This document shows positions 27,952 through 37,062 of a DNA stretch of 64,000 bases, piece by piece (the stretch's first letter is position 1; every line of letters starts with the position of its first letter). The notes beneath the pieces were generated by a model. The model saw only the letters and a program-made list of their open reading frames with translations, had not been told where the DNA came from and searched no databases. Location of the stretch: assembly GCA_031427625.1 (NCBI GenBank), contig JANPNV010000012.1:17912-81911 (forward strand), given 5' to 3'. The translations under genes and the position numbers were made by a program. This DNA comes from JADKIH01 sp031427625. GTDB lineage: Bacteria > Bacteroidota > Bacteroidia > AKYH767-A > 2013-40CM-41-45.

Positions 27952-30045
27952 ATGGCTGTTATTGGCAGAATCAGAAAAAGAGTAGGATTATTAATTGGAT
28001 TCGTCGGCGTGTCGATGATCTTATTTATTCTTGGCGACCTCGTTACTTCGAATACGGGACTTATGCATCGCAACACAGATGTAATTGGCGAAATCGCCGG
28101 TACTAAAGTTCATTATCAGGACTTTGAAAGAAAGGTGGAAACACTTACCGAAAATTATAAATCGAATACCAAGAACGAAAACATAGATCAGAATACTCAG
28201 GACATGCTTCGTGAGCAGGCTTGGGGAATGTTTGTTAACGATAACGTTCTAACCCCTGAATATGAGAAGATCGGTATTTCATGCAGTGCAGAGGAATTGT
28301 ATGACATGTGCGTTGGAAAAAATCCGAATGCTCAGGTGAAGCAGGCCTTCACTGATCCAAAGACCGGACAATTTGATCCGAATGCAGTATTGAGATTCCT
28401 GAAAGATCTTCCTAACCGCGACGAAACTGTACAGCGGCAATGGAGAACGTTCGAAGATGCGATCCGGGAAGAACGTATTGCTGAGAAATACAAAAACTTA
28501 ATAAAAGATGGTTTGTTTGCTTCCTCAGAAGAAGCAAAGAGAAATCATGAAGAAATATTCAATACTAAAACTATTCGCTTTGTCCGTCTTGATTACAATA
28601 CAATTCCAGATAGTACTGTTAAGTTTGAAGATAGTGATCTGGAGAAATATTACAGCGATAACAATTCAAAATATAAGCAGGCAGAAAATATCCGGAAAAT
28701 TGAATACATAACCTGGGAAGTATTGCCATCTTCAGATGATAAAGAAGAAGTAAAAAAATGGATTGATAGCAAAAAGGGAGAGTTTGAATCTAGTACAAAT
28801 GACATTTTGTTTGTTAATCAGAACAGCGACACTCCATTCGACTCTGCCTTTCATGCGAAAGGAACATTAAAGCCTGAACTTGATTCAGTAATGTTCAATT
28901 CAAATATCGGAACAATCGTTGGGCCTTATTTAGACGGTGAAAGCATGAAGCTTGCTAAACTTGCTGAAGTAAAAATGGTTTCTGATTCTGTCAAAGCCAG
29001 ACACATTCTTTTGAAGTTTGAGAATGGAGATACTGCCGCTGCACTTGCTAAAGCTGACAGTTTAAAGAATGTAATTGAGAAGGGTGGCAAATTCGATGTA
29101 CTTGCACCTATATTTTCTGGCGATCCGGGCTCAGCCGTTAAAGGCGGAGATCTTGGATGGTTTCGTCAGGGAATGATGGTTCAGCCATTTAACGATGCAT
29201 GCTTTAATGGTAAAAAAGGTGATATGGCAATTGTTACCTCTCAATTCGGTGTACACCTTATCGAAATCATGGACAAAGGCGTTCCATCAAAACAAGTTCA
29301 GGTGGCGATTGTAGAGCGAAAAATAGAGCCATCGCAAAAAACTTATGATAATATTTATAATAAGGCGATGGAATTTGCTTCGAAGAATCCAGATGCGCCA
29401 AGTTTCGAAAGCTCAATAGTTAAACAAGGTCTCAATAAACGCATCGCCGATAATATCCGTGAGAATGATAAAAACATCCTGGGTCTTGATCAGCCGCGTG
29501 AATTAGTGCGTTGGGCATTTACTGCTAAGAAAGATGACATCTCTAAAGTCTTCACATTTGGAGATAAATATGCAATCGCTCGTCTTACTGAAATCCGCGA
29601 GAAAGGCACCTTACCACTTGATCTGGTAAAAGATCAGGTAACGGCTGAAGTTCGTAAGACTAAAAAAGCAGATATTCTTATTGAGAAATTCAACAAAGCA
29701 AGTGGCACTACAATAGATGAGATTGCGCAAAAATTAAATACAACAGCAACTGATGCTGATAATGTTACGTTTGCAAATAACTACATACCGGGAATTGGAA
29801 ATGAACCAGCTGTTGTTGGCACAATATACAATGCAAAGGCTAACCAGATTACAAAACCAATTAAGGGAGATAACGGAGTTGCCGTTGTTTACATAGTGAG
29901 TGTTAAAGAAGCGCCTCCTATCACTGATATACCTGGAAATAAAAAGCAGATTACAGATCAGCGAAAAAGTCGAAGCGATTATGAAGTCTTTAATGCTCTG
30001 AAGGAAAAAGCAAACATTGACGATAACCGCGGCAGGTTTTATTAA
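27952..30045 (+). CDS. PpiD/SurA-like periplasmic peptidyl-prolyl isomerase
   Basis: The 697-residue protein is anchored by one N-terminal transmembrane helix (VGLLIGFVGVSMILFILGDL) with the rest in the periplasm. It has a SurA_N-type helical chaperone region, then a parvulin domain around residues 345-445 (VKARHILLKFENGD, GGDLGWFRQGMMVQPF, SQFGVHLIEI) and a second parvulin-like, degenerate region after it. It assists folding of outer-membrane and secreted proteins. It ends the lptC gene run and is followed by a strong terminator. Confidence 0.9.
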   Translation: MAVIGRIRKRVGLLIGFVGVSMILFILGDLVTSNTGLMHRNTDVIGEIAGTKVHYQDFERKVETLTENYKSNTKNENIDQNTQDMLREQAWGMFVNDNVLTPEYEKIGISCSAEELYDMCVGKNPNAQVKQAFTDPKTGQFDPNAVLRFLKDLPNRDETVQRQWRTFEDAIREERIAEKYKNLIKDGLFASSEEAKRNHEEIFNTKTIRFVRLDYNTIPDSTVKFEDSDLEKYYSDNNSKYKQAENIRKIEYITWEVLPSSDDKEEVKKWIDSKKGEFESSTNDILFVNQNSDTPFDSAFHAKGTLKPELDSVMFNSNIGTIVGPYLDGESMKLAKLAEVKMVSDSVKARHILLKFENGDTAAALAKADSLKNVIEKGGKFDVLAPIFSGDPGSAVKGGDLGWFRQGMMVQPFNDACFNGKKGDMAIVTSQFGVHLIEIMDKGVPSKQVQVAIVERKIEPSQKTYDNIYNKAMEFASKNPDAPSFESSIVKQGLNKRIADNIRENDKNILGLDQPRELVRWAFTAKKDDISKVFTFGDKYAIARLTEIREKGTLPLDLVKDQVTAEVRKTKKADILIEKFNKASGTTIDEIAQKLNTTATDADNVTFANNYIPGIGNEPAVVGTIYNAKANQITKPIKGDNGVAVVYIVSVKEAPPITDIPGNKKQITDQRKSRSDYEVFNALKEKANIDDNRGRFY

Positions 30046-30070
30046 TTGAAATTACCGCCAAAAAAATCAG

Positions 30071-30110
30071 CGCAGCATCAAGGATAATCTCCGGATGCTG
30101 CGTTTTTTTT
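30071..30110 (+). terminator. Rho-independent terminator of the PpiD-like gene
   Basis: Inverted repeat CGCAGCATC/GATGCTGCG (9 base pairs, 14-base loop) followed by eight T. It lies 25 bases after the stop codon and slightly overlaps the end of the convergent gene. Confidence 0.85.
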
Positions 30111-30615
30111 AATGTAGCCCGAAGGTTTTTACAAGGTCAGAATTTGTGGGTGAGGAATGACAGGAAACACAATTCCCTCCAGTTAGTCCGGCAGAATACC
30201 TAATGCTACCGTCTGGACCATATTCACTCCATACCCATCCAGATCCGCTATTTGCAGCATTACGCATCTTAAACATGACAGCATAGCTCTGCAAGGCACC
30301 CCCGCGTTCGTCATATACTTCTTTAACAACCATCGATTCATCTGGGAATACAGATGCATTCAGATCGCTAACTGAATCATTCAACACAGAAAGTGCCTTC
30401 GGATTAAATCTTACTCTCACATAAAAAAAGTGAGGACTTGGCGACATGGCATCAAGTGTATCATTGCTGTTTCGATAATATGTAAATGATGAAACCGGTT
30501 GCAACATTGAAATTAGTGTTGCATCAGAAATTATTACTCCCTCCTCTTTTTTTGAAACACAGGAAGTGATTAGAAAAAAAACAATGATGATCCAGCTATA
30601 TTTTCGTGTCATCAT
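30109..30615 (-). CDS. Cytochrome P460-like lipoprotein (copy 1)
   Basis: Starting at the Met-Met pair at 30615, the product is a 168-residue lipoprotein (TRKYSWIIIVFFLITSC); the frame is open 15 codons further, but that gives a poor signal peptide. The mature part ends in a P460-type domain: MVVKEVY with a conserved Lys, GWVWSEYGPDGSIRY, and a C-terminal heme motif CVSCH. In cytochrome P460 a Lys cross-links to the CxxCH-bound heme, and the protein oxidises hydroxylamine or nitric oxide species; that the same reaction occurs here is inference. The next gene upstream is a paralogue. Confidence 0.78.
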   Translation of the reverse strand: MMTRKYSWIIIVFFLITSCVSKKEEGVIISDATLISMLQPVSSFTYYRNSNDTLDAMSPSPHFFYVRVRFNPKALSVLNDSVSDLNASVFPDESMVVKEVYDERGGALQSYAVMFKMRNAANSGSGWVWSEYGPDGSIRYSAGLTGGNCVSCHSSPTNSDLVKTFGLH

Positions 30616-30690
30616 TAAATAAAGGTAAAAATATTTCCTGTTCGGCCATAAATAAATCACCCGGAGAATAACCAGCTTTTTCAGAACTCA

Positions 30691-30722
30691 TAAAAAATCC
30701 GGAAGTGTAGGACTTCCGGATT
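30691..30722 (-). terminator. Rho-independent terminator between the P460-like genes
   Basis: Perfect 11-base inverted repeat AATCCGGAAGT/ACTTCCGGATT with a 5-base loop. On the minus strand it is followed by a T-run, 25 bases after the stop of the upstream copy, so the two copies are probably separate transcripts. Confidence 0.8.
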
Positions 30723-30746
30723 ACAAAATAAACGACAATAATATTT

Positions 30747-31187
30747 TTAATGAATGGCTACATTATTTTGTATGTGACAACTTTGACATGAATTTCCTTT
30801 ACGGCTTGCATCATAAATTATATGGCCTTCCTTATTATATTCGTTCCATACCCATCCATTTGAAGAATTGGGATCACCAGTCGATCTGTACATAGAAGCG
30901 TAACCGGTAATCATTCCTGATGAATTCCGTTTTTCTTTTACGATCATCGAATTTGCCGGAAATGATTTACTGCCGTTTGCATAAGCACTGGCTGCAATAT
31001 CATTCATTTTAATATTCCAGATGCCATTGTCCTCGTGCGATGTCCGGACGACAACAAATCCATCTTGCGTTACAGCCATGCTACTTAATGACGTTTGAGA
31101 AACATTTGCATCACTGCCTGCATCTTTTGTGCATGAGCCAAGGCTGATAACAAATGCAGAAATAATTAAGAGTACATAAGTCTTCAT
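30747..31187 (-). CDS. Cytochrome P460-like lipoprotein (copy 2)
   Basis: The 146-residue lipoprotein (lipobox SLGSCTK) is paralogous to its neighbour: FPANSMIVKEKR aligns with FPDESMVVKEVY, NGWVWNEYNKEGHIIY with SGWVWSEYGPDGSIRY, and CQSCH with CVSCH near the C-terminus. The CxxCH motif should bind one covalent heme c after export. It stops only nine residues after the CxxCH. Outside the C-terminal half the two copies are much diverged. Function is as uncertain as for copy 1. Confidence 0.78.
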   Translation of the reverse strand: MKTYVLLIISAFVISLGSCTKDAGSDANVSQTSLSSMAVTQDGFVVVRTSHEDNGIWNIKMNDIAASAYANGSKSFPANSMIVKEKRNSSGMITGYASMYRSTGDPNSSNGWVWNEYNKEGHIIYDASRKGNSCQSCHIQNNVAIH

Positions 31188-31283
31188 GTATAGTAGGTTT
31201 TAGTATATGAAATGTAAACCAAACCGAGCGCCGATTTGTCGCGGAAATGTCAGGGTTTAATAGTAAATGAAGAAAACCCCACT

Positions 31284-32546
31284 CTATCGAAGGATTTGAA
31301 GCCTGTAGGCATCCAGTTTAATGAATATAAAAAGGAGTATTGTAAACGACCAAAGCGACGATCCGCCATAGCTGAAAAATGGCAAAGGTATTCCAATAAC
31401 AGGGGCGAGACCGATAGTCATACCTATGTTTACCATCAGGTGAAAAAACAAAATGGATGCAACGCCATACCCATAAATTCTTGAATAGGGAGATCGCTGC
31501 CGTTCGGCTACATAAATGAGCCTTGCAAAAAGGACAGTGAATAAAGAAATTACCACAAAGCTTCCGAGAAATCCCCATTCTTCGCCAACCGTGCAAAAAA
31601 TGAAGTCCGTGCTTTGCTCCGGTACAAAATCATATTTTGTCTGTGTTCCTTGAAGAAATCCCTTCCCGAAAAACCCGCCAGAGCCAATGGCAATTTTACT
31701 TTGGTTTACATTATAACCGGCTCCTTTTAGATCTACTTCTTTCCCAAGGAGCACATCGATACGGGTACGCTGATGCTCCTGCAAAACATGATTGTATACA
31801 TGGTCTACACTGAAGACTACGCTAATTGCTACTAGCGTACCGGCAAGTATGATTAACATATTACGACGGGTCTTTCTTACGAGCATAATAAATAAAAGAG
31901 CAACACTACCAATGATCAGGAATAGAATTGTATTCTTCACAAGTAAGGCAAGAATAAACAAAGCTACTAGTATAAGTCCCAGAAGTAAAAAGTTTCCTGA
32001 CAATCCTTCGCGATAAAGGACAAAGATGAAAGAAAAGAAAACCAATGCGGAACCTGTATCATTCTGAAGAAGTATAATTAAGGCGGGGAATGCGATGATG
32101 GCCGCAGAGATCATTTTAGTTTTAGTCTCCTGCATCCTTATGCCAAGAGAACTCAGGTATTTTGCTAATGCCATATTCGTGGCAAACTTTGCAAACTCAG
32201 CAGGCTGCAGTTTAAACGAACCAATATCAATCCATCCGAACGATCCTTTCACATCGCGCGAAAACATAAATGTTGAAATACTCAAAAGAATTATTATGCC
32301 GTAGATAGGGTAAGAAAATGCTGCATAAAATTTACCGTCAATAATGAGAATCATCAAAGCAATAAAAAATGCACCGGCAATCCAAAGCGTTTGTTTTCCA
32401 TAATTCTGAGAGAGATCAAAAATACTTGCATGCTCATCATTGTATACCGCTGCATAAATATTTAACCAGCCGAAGAGCACCATAACAACGAACAGGCTTA
32501 TGAGAAGCCAGTCTGTATTCTGTAAAATTCCTTTCTGATTTCTCAC
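31284..32546 (-). CDS. rodA: RodA, SEDS-family peptidoglycan glycosyltransferase
   Basis: The 420-residue inner-membrane protein has about ten helices. It polymerises glycan strands together with PBP2 in the elongasome. SEDS hallmarks include QPAEFAKFATN, ALIILLQNDTGSALVF, the essential Asp in this loop, GSGGFFGKG, VPEQSTDFIF, and C-terminal PFFSYGGSSLW. It overlaps the PBP2 gene by 4 bases (stop/start overlap) and ends the mreB-rodA operon. Confidence 0.95.
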   Translation of the reverse strand: MRNQKGILQNTDWLLISLFVVMVLFGWLNIYAAVYNDEHASIFDLSQNYGKQTLWIAGAFFIALMILIIDGKFYAAFSYPIYGIIILLSISTFMFSRDVKGSFGWIDIGSFKLQPAEFAKFATNMALAKYLSSLGIRMQETKTKMISAAIIAFPALIILLQNDTGSALVFFSFIFVLYREGLSGNFLLLGLILVALFILALLVKNTILFLIIGSVALLFIMLVRKTRRNMLIILAGTLVAISVVFSVDHVYNHVLQEHQRTRIDVLLGKEVDLKGAGYNVNQSKIAIGSGGFFGKGFLQGTQTKYDFVPEQSTDFIFCTVGEEWGFLGSFVVISLFTVLFARLIYVAERQRSPYSRIYGYGVASILFFHLMVNIGMTIGLAPVIGIPLPFFSYGGSSLWSFTILLFIFIKLDAYRLQILR

Positions 32547-34444
32547 TTTTTTATTATGATTTTTTTTGATGGATCAACTACAACTATTTTTTCATCGTCT
32601 TTCTTTTCGACAGGAACTTTTTTCTTTTCATATATTTTTGGAGAGATAACTCCTTCCAGCATTTTCTTTTCGATTAAAGGCCGGGTAATCGAATCAGTCA
32701 GATATTTTTCTATCATCAGCGATGCGATAGGAGCAGCCCATTCGGCTCCCCATCCTCCATTCTCAATCATTATCCCGATTGCAATCTTCGGATTTTCCAT
32801 GGGTGCAAATCCCACAAATAGTGAGTGATCCCGTCCATGTGGATTTTGGGCTGTACCTGTTTTTCCGCATATGGTAATCCCCTTGATTTTAGACCCTGCT
32901 GCAGTTCCTGCTTCTACAACGCTTTGCATTCCGGATATGACGATATCAAAATACTCAGGATTAATATCGGTGAAGTTTTTTTCACGAAATTTTTTATCGA
33001 CTACATTTTCATCACCAATTTTTTTTCCTATGTGAGGGATATAAAAATAACCACGGTTGGCAATTATACACATGGTATTCGCCATCTGAAGCGGAGTTAT
33101 GCCAAGTTCTCCCTGGCCAATAGAAAGCGAAACAACAGTTGATGAACGCCACCTGCCTTTGCCAAAATATTTATCGTAATATTCAACTGAAGGCACATTC
33201 CCTTTTAACTCCTGCGGCAAATCGCTGAATAAACGTTTTCCGATTCCGAATGTAAGTACATGATTTCTCCATGCCTGATATCCCGCCTCTGTAGAACCAT
33301 ATTTGCGCTGGTCGATGATGCTACGGAATACATAGCAATGATAGGTATTGCACGAATGGGAAATAGCCTGTTCAAGTCGGATTAATCCGTGACGGGCATC
33401 ACATTTTACAGTTTGTGATCCCATATGATATCCTCCATCGCAATAATATCCAGTCAGTGGATTCAACACGCCTTCCTGCTCACCGATAAGATCGTTAATA
33501 AGTTTAAAAGTAGACCCCGGCGGATAATAAGCCATGAGAGCGCGGTTAAAAAGAGGCTTTGCCGGTTCAAGCAGTAGCTGCGCATAATTTTTTGTTCGGG
33601 ACCTGCCGACAAGAAGATTGGGATCGTACGAAGGTGTGCTAACACTGGCAAGAATTTCACCTGTATGAGGCTCAATGGCAACGACTGCACCTACCTTATT
33701 CTTCAACAACTGCTCTCCATATTTTTGCAGAACAGCATCAAGCGAAAGAATAATATTTTCACCTGCAACGGAAGCAGTATCGTAACGTCCATTCTGAAAG
33801 CTTCCCTTCTCTCTATTAAACACATCGACCATGATTCGCCTCACTCCTCTTCTTCCCCTCAGTACTTTTTCATACGACTGCTCAATTCCACTTTTGCCTA
33901 TATAATCACCATCCTTATAATAAGAATCCTTCCTTGTGATATTTGTATCTACCTCACCGATATAACCGAACAAATGGGCAGCCATTGGTTCAGGATACTT
34001 GCGTAGTGTTCTCAACTGAACAAAGAACCCAGGAAACTTATAAAGTTTTTCCTGAAAAGTTGCATAGGTCTGGACGGATAATTGTTTTTCGAAAATCGAA
34101 GCTTTCACAGGCGAATACGCCTTTGCTTTCCTGAACTTCTCTGAATATTCTTCAGGGGCAATTCCAATTAATTCGCACAGCTCAAGACTGTCAGTATTTT
34201 TTGCCTGCTTGGGAATAATCATCAAGTCATAAACAGGTTCGTTGTAAACCAGAAGTTTTCCATTACGATCGTAAATCAACCCTCTTGCAGGATAATCCGT
34301 AATCGGACGAATAACATTATTGTTCGCAGATAGTTTATAGCTATCATCGATTACCTGAATGAAGAAAAGTCTCAGCAGGTAAATAGCAACCACCGAGAAA
34401 AAAATGAAGGAGATGACAGTTTTTCTATCTGATGATGCGTGCAT
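32543..34444 (-). CDS. mrdA: Penicillin-binding protein 2 (class B transpeptidase)
   Basis: Starting at the Met of MHASSDRKT, the product has 633 residues: a short cytoplasmic tail, one transmembrane helix, the PBP dimer/pedestal domain (starting near YPARGLIYDRNGKLL) and the transpeptidase. The active-site motifs are SxxK in PPGSTFKL, SxN in SHSCNTY and KTG in CGKTGTAQN. It cross-links peptidoglycan during side-wall growth with RodA. An upstream ATG at 34483 would overlap mreD by 59 bases; the chosen start gives a 20-base overlap, a purine-rich AAAGAGA before it and a normal signal anchor. The C-terminal tail is Lys/Asp-rich. Confidence 0.94.
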   Translation of the reverse strand: MHASSDRKTVISFIFFSVVAIYLLRLFFIQVIDDSYKLSANNNVIRPITDYPARGLIYDRNGKLLVYNEPVYDLMIIPKQAKNTDSLELCELIGIAPEEYSEKFRKAKAYSPVKASIFEKQLSVQTYATFQEKLYKFPGFFVQLRTLRKYPEPMAAHLFGYIGEVDTNITRKDSYYKDGDYIGKSGIEQSYEKVLRGRRGVRRIMVDVFNREKGSFQNGRYDTASVAGENIILSLDAVLQKYGEQLLKNKVGAVVAIEPHTGEILASVSTPSYDPNLLVGRSRTKNYAQLLLEPAKPLFNRALMAYYPPGSTFKLINDLIGEQEGVLNPLTGYYCDGGYHMGSQTVKCDARHGLIRLEQAISHSCNTYHCYVFRSIIDQRKYGSTEAGYQAWRNHVLTFGIGKRLFSDLPQELKGNVPSVEYYDKYFGKGRWRSSTVVSLSIGQGELGITPLQMANTMCIIANRGYFYIPHIGKKIGDENVVDKKFREKNFTDINPEYFDIVISGMQSVVEAGTAAGSKIKGITICGKTGTAQNPHGRDHSLFVGFAPMENPKIAIGIMIENGGWGAEWAAPIASLMIEKYLTDSITRPLIEKKMLEGVISPKIYEKKKVPVEKKDDEKIVVVDPSKKIIIKK

Positions 34445-34955
34445 TTCTCTTTGATTGTCCGAATAAATATTCGCCAATAACAATCATCACAATCGTAATT
34501 GCGGAATTAAGGATTGCCTTGAAAAATGTAATGAAGAATTCACTGAATCGGAATACTTCAATATAAAAGCATAACAGATGATGAAGAATTACCATTATGC
34601 TTATGTATGTAATGAACCAGCGAAATCCCATCACATGAGGATTTAATTTCATTTCCGGATCGTATCCGTCACGAGGAGCAATTAGTCTAAGAACACCCGG
34701 ACGAGCAAAGGCCATGAAAACTGTAGCCGCTGCATGCATCCCGCCTGAACTTCCAAACATGTCGATCGTGATGCCGGTTATAAAGGCGATAATAAGCAAT
34801 AACCAATTTGGAATATCAACAGGAAGCATTAGGATAAATAAAACATACACATAGGGGTTCACATATCCATTCCATTGAATATGATTCAGCAATACTACTT
34901 GAATACCAATCAGGAATAAAAAAAGCAAAACCTGAGTGAATATTTTAACGATCAT
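34425..34955 (-). CDS. mreD: Rod shape-determining protein MreD
   Basis: The 176-residue inner-membrane protein has five or six helices and is poorly conserved, as MreD usually is. Identification rests on position between mreC and mrdA, on length, and on the N-terminal LNHIQWNGYVNPYVYVLFIL pattern of Bacteroidota MreD. It links MreC and PBP2 in the elongasome. It overlaps both neighbours. Confidence 0.85.
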   Translation of the reverse strand: MIVKIFTQVLLFLFLIGIQVVLLNHIQWNGYVNPYVYVLFILMLPVDIPNWLLLIIAFITGITIDMFGSSGGMHAAATVFMAFARPGVLRLIAPRDGYDPEMKLNPHVMGFRWFITYISIMVILHHLLCFYIEVFRFSEFFITFFKAILNSAITIVMIVIGEYLFGQSKRNARIIR

Positions 34956-35778
34956 TTTTTAATCCCTCCTCCAGCGTTCTTTGTTCATTCTTAAAATCAT
35001 TACTTATAATGTAGACGTAGGTAAGTTTGCCGAAAGGGGTAGAAAGTTTAACGTTAATATCCTGGAAGTTATTTCCTCCGCTGGCATTAACGGTTTCAAC
35101 GGTGCCTATCATTACGTCCTCAGGGAAAATGGCCGAAAAAGATGTTGTTACTATTGTATCACCCTTAATTACTTTCACGTGTTTGGCAATATCATTTAGT
35201 TTTCCATGAGTCGCATCAAAACCTTCCCAAACCATCGAACCCATGTAATCTGTCCCTTTTAATCTGGCGCTAATCTTAGAATCTTTGTGTAGAAAGGAAA
35301 TCACTGATGAGTAATGTTCCGATACATCTTTTACAATGCCAACAACTCCATCACTGCAAATAACGCCCATCTCCTGTTTTACTCCCTGTAACGACCCTTT
35401 ATTCAGTGTAAGATAGTTATTCCTGCGGTTCACAGAGTTGTTGATGACTTTTGCAGTCATAAACGTATACTGGCGTTTTAAAACAGAATCCACGCTTACC
35501 TGATGCAGTGCACTATCAATATAATAAACGTCCGGTAAGAGAGTCTTCAGCGCTGCATTTTCTCTGATCAGTGCATCGTTCGTCGCGCGCAGATTAATAT
35601 ATTCAGTTACCGAGCTAACCATCGAATTTACTCTGGCAGCAAAGGCATTTGTTGAATTGACTATTGTTGTACGCTGAAAGTTATTGTTCTGCATGATGAG
35701 GTAACCGCAGAGAGTCTCAATCAGCAGAAAAAAAATAAAGAAATTATATTTCCATAAAAACAGAAACAGACTTCGCAT
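34945..35778 (-). CDS. mreC: Rod shape-determining protein MreC
   Basis: The 277-residue protein has one N-terminal transmembrane helix, a coiled-coil segment (about 50-75) and two beta-barrel domains in the periplasm, with GVVGIVKDVSEHYSSVISFLH and MVWEGFDATHG typical of MreC. It scaffolds PBP2 and RodA. It overlaps mreD by 11 bases. A hairpin lies between it and mreB, which might set the ratio between mreB and the later genes. Confidence 0.92.
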   Translation of the reverse strand: MRSLFLFLWKYNFFIFFLLIETLCGYLIMQNNNFQRTTIVNSTNAFAARVNSMVSSVTEYINLRATNDALIRENAALKTLLPDVYYIDSALHQVSVDSVLKRQYTFMTAKVINNSVNRRNNYLTLNKGSLQGVKQEMGVICSDGVVGIVKDVSEHYSSVISFLHKDSKISARLKGTDYMGSMVWEGFDATHGKLNDIAKHVKVIKGDTIVTTSFSAIFPEDVMIGTVETVNASGGNNFQDINVKLSTPFGKLTYVYIISNDFKNEQRTLEEGLKNDR

Positions 35779-35791
35779 CGTAGTAACGGTT

Positions 35792-35825
35792 AACGTCTGA
35801 CGTTAGACGCCTGACGTCAGACGTT
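35792..35825 (-). other. Hairpin between mreB and mreC
   Basis: A perfect 11-base inverted repeat AACGTCTGACG/CGTCAGACGTT with a 12-base loop, set in a cluster of repeated ACGT- and GACG-containing words (35790-35840). It sits in the 64-base mreB-mreC spacer. There is no T-run on the minus strand after the stem, so read-through into mreC is expected; it could be a processing or partial attenuation site. Confidence 0.5.
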
Positions 35826-35842
35826 GAACGTAAAACGTTTTT

Positions 35843-36865
35843 TTATGGTATTAGAAACTTAAACCTCGATATATTTTTTAATGCAATGCCGGTTCCACGA
35901 ACAACTGCGCGAAGCGGATCTTCAGCAACGTGCACTGGTAATTTTGTCTTCAGAGCAATTCTTTGATCAAGTCCACGTAACAATGCACCACCCCCTGTCA
36001 GGTAAATTCCTGTACGGTAAATATCAGCGGATAATTCCGGTGGCGTCATCTCCAGTGCTTTGAGGATGGCTTCCTCTACTTTTGAAATGGACTTATCAAG
36101 TGCATGTGCTATTTCTGAATAACTCACCGTTATTTCCTTCGGAATTCCAGTCATAAGATCTCTGCCATGGACTGCAAAATCGGGCGGTGGATTTTCTAAT
36201 TCGGGAAGCGCAGAGCCTACTTCAATTTTAATCCTCTCTGCTGAACGCTCACCAATTAAAATATTATGCTGACGCCTCATATAATCCCATATGTCATTCG
36301 TAAATCCGTCGCCGGCTACACGAATAGATTGATCACAAACAATTCCACCGAGTGCTATTACAGCAATCTCGCTCGTTCCCCCGCCAATGTCAATGATCAT
36401 ATTTCCCATCGGCTCTTCAACATCAATTCCTATTCCGATTGCTGCTGCCATCGGTTCATGAATCAAATAAACTTCTTTTGCTCCTGCATGCTCAGCAGAA
36501 TCCCTTACAGCACGTTTCTCTACCTCTGTAATTCCGGAAGGAATACAGATAACCATCCTAAGCGATGGCGTAAATAAACTGCCCTTCGGAGTCAGCATCT
36601 TTATCATTCCCCGAATCATATGCTCGGCTGCATCGAAGTCGGCTATTACTCCATCTTTCAGTGGACGCACTGTCTTAATATTTTCATGCGTCTTACCATG
36701 CATCATCATGGCTTGCTTGCCTACTGCAATTACCTTCCCGGTTGTACGGTCGATGGCAACAATAGACGGCTCATCCACAACAACTTTGTCATTATGAATT
36801 ATCAGTGTGTTTGCAGTACCGAGATCGATAGCAATTTCCTGAGTTAAAAAATCAAAGAATCCCAT
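35843..36865 (-). CDS. mreB: Rod shape-determining actin homologue MreB
   Basis: This 340-residue bacterial actin forms membrane-bound filaments that guide side-wall synthesis. Phosphate 1 motif IDLGTANTLI, connect and phosphate 2 motifs NMIIDIGGGTSEIAVI, and adenosine motif YLTGGGALLRGLD are present. The N-terminal FFDFLTQEIAIDLG is usual for Bacteroidota. It is the first gene of a five-gene elongasome operon (mreB, mreC, mreD, mrdA, rodA). Confidence 0.97.
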   Translation of the reverse strand: MGFFDFLTQEIAIDLGTANTLIIHNDKVVVDEPSIVAIDRTTGKVIAVGKQAMMMHGKTHENIKTVRPLKDGVIADFDAAEHMIRGMIKMLTPKGSLFTPSLRMVICIPSGITEVEKRAVRDSAEHAGAKEVYLIHEPMAAAIGIGIDVEEPMGNMIIDIGGGTSEIAVIALGGIVCDQSIRVAGDGFTNDIWDYMRRQHNILIGERSAERIKIEVGSALPELENPPPDFAVHGRDLMTGIPKEITVSYSEIAHALDKSISKVEEAILKALEMTPPELSADIYRTGIYLTGGGALLRGLDQRIALKTKLPVHVAEDPLRAVVRGTGIALKNISRFKFLIP

Positions 36866-37062
36866 GTAGCAATTAGATATTTAGGGGAATAACGATTACT
36901 CTATACGCAAAAACAGTGTAGATAGTTTTAATTCGCATAGCTAAGAGACTGACTTATTATATTGAATATTATACTGGATACTAACCTATTATGATTTCGA
37001 TTCGATTCTACTGACAATTTCTTCAAAAGATATCCTGAAATCCTCTGCATTCATCGGAGTTT

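Noticed and set aside
31236..31484. Plus-strand open frame opposite the end of rodA
   Set aside because: It is antisense to a strongly conserved gene and has no recognisable protein features.
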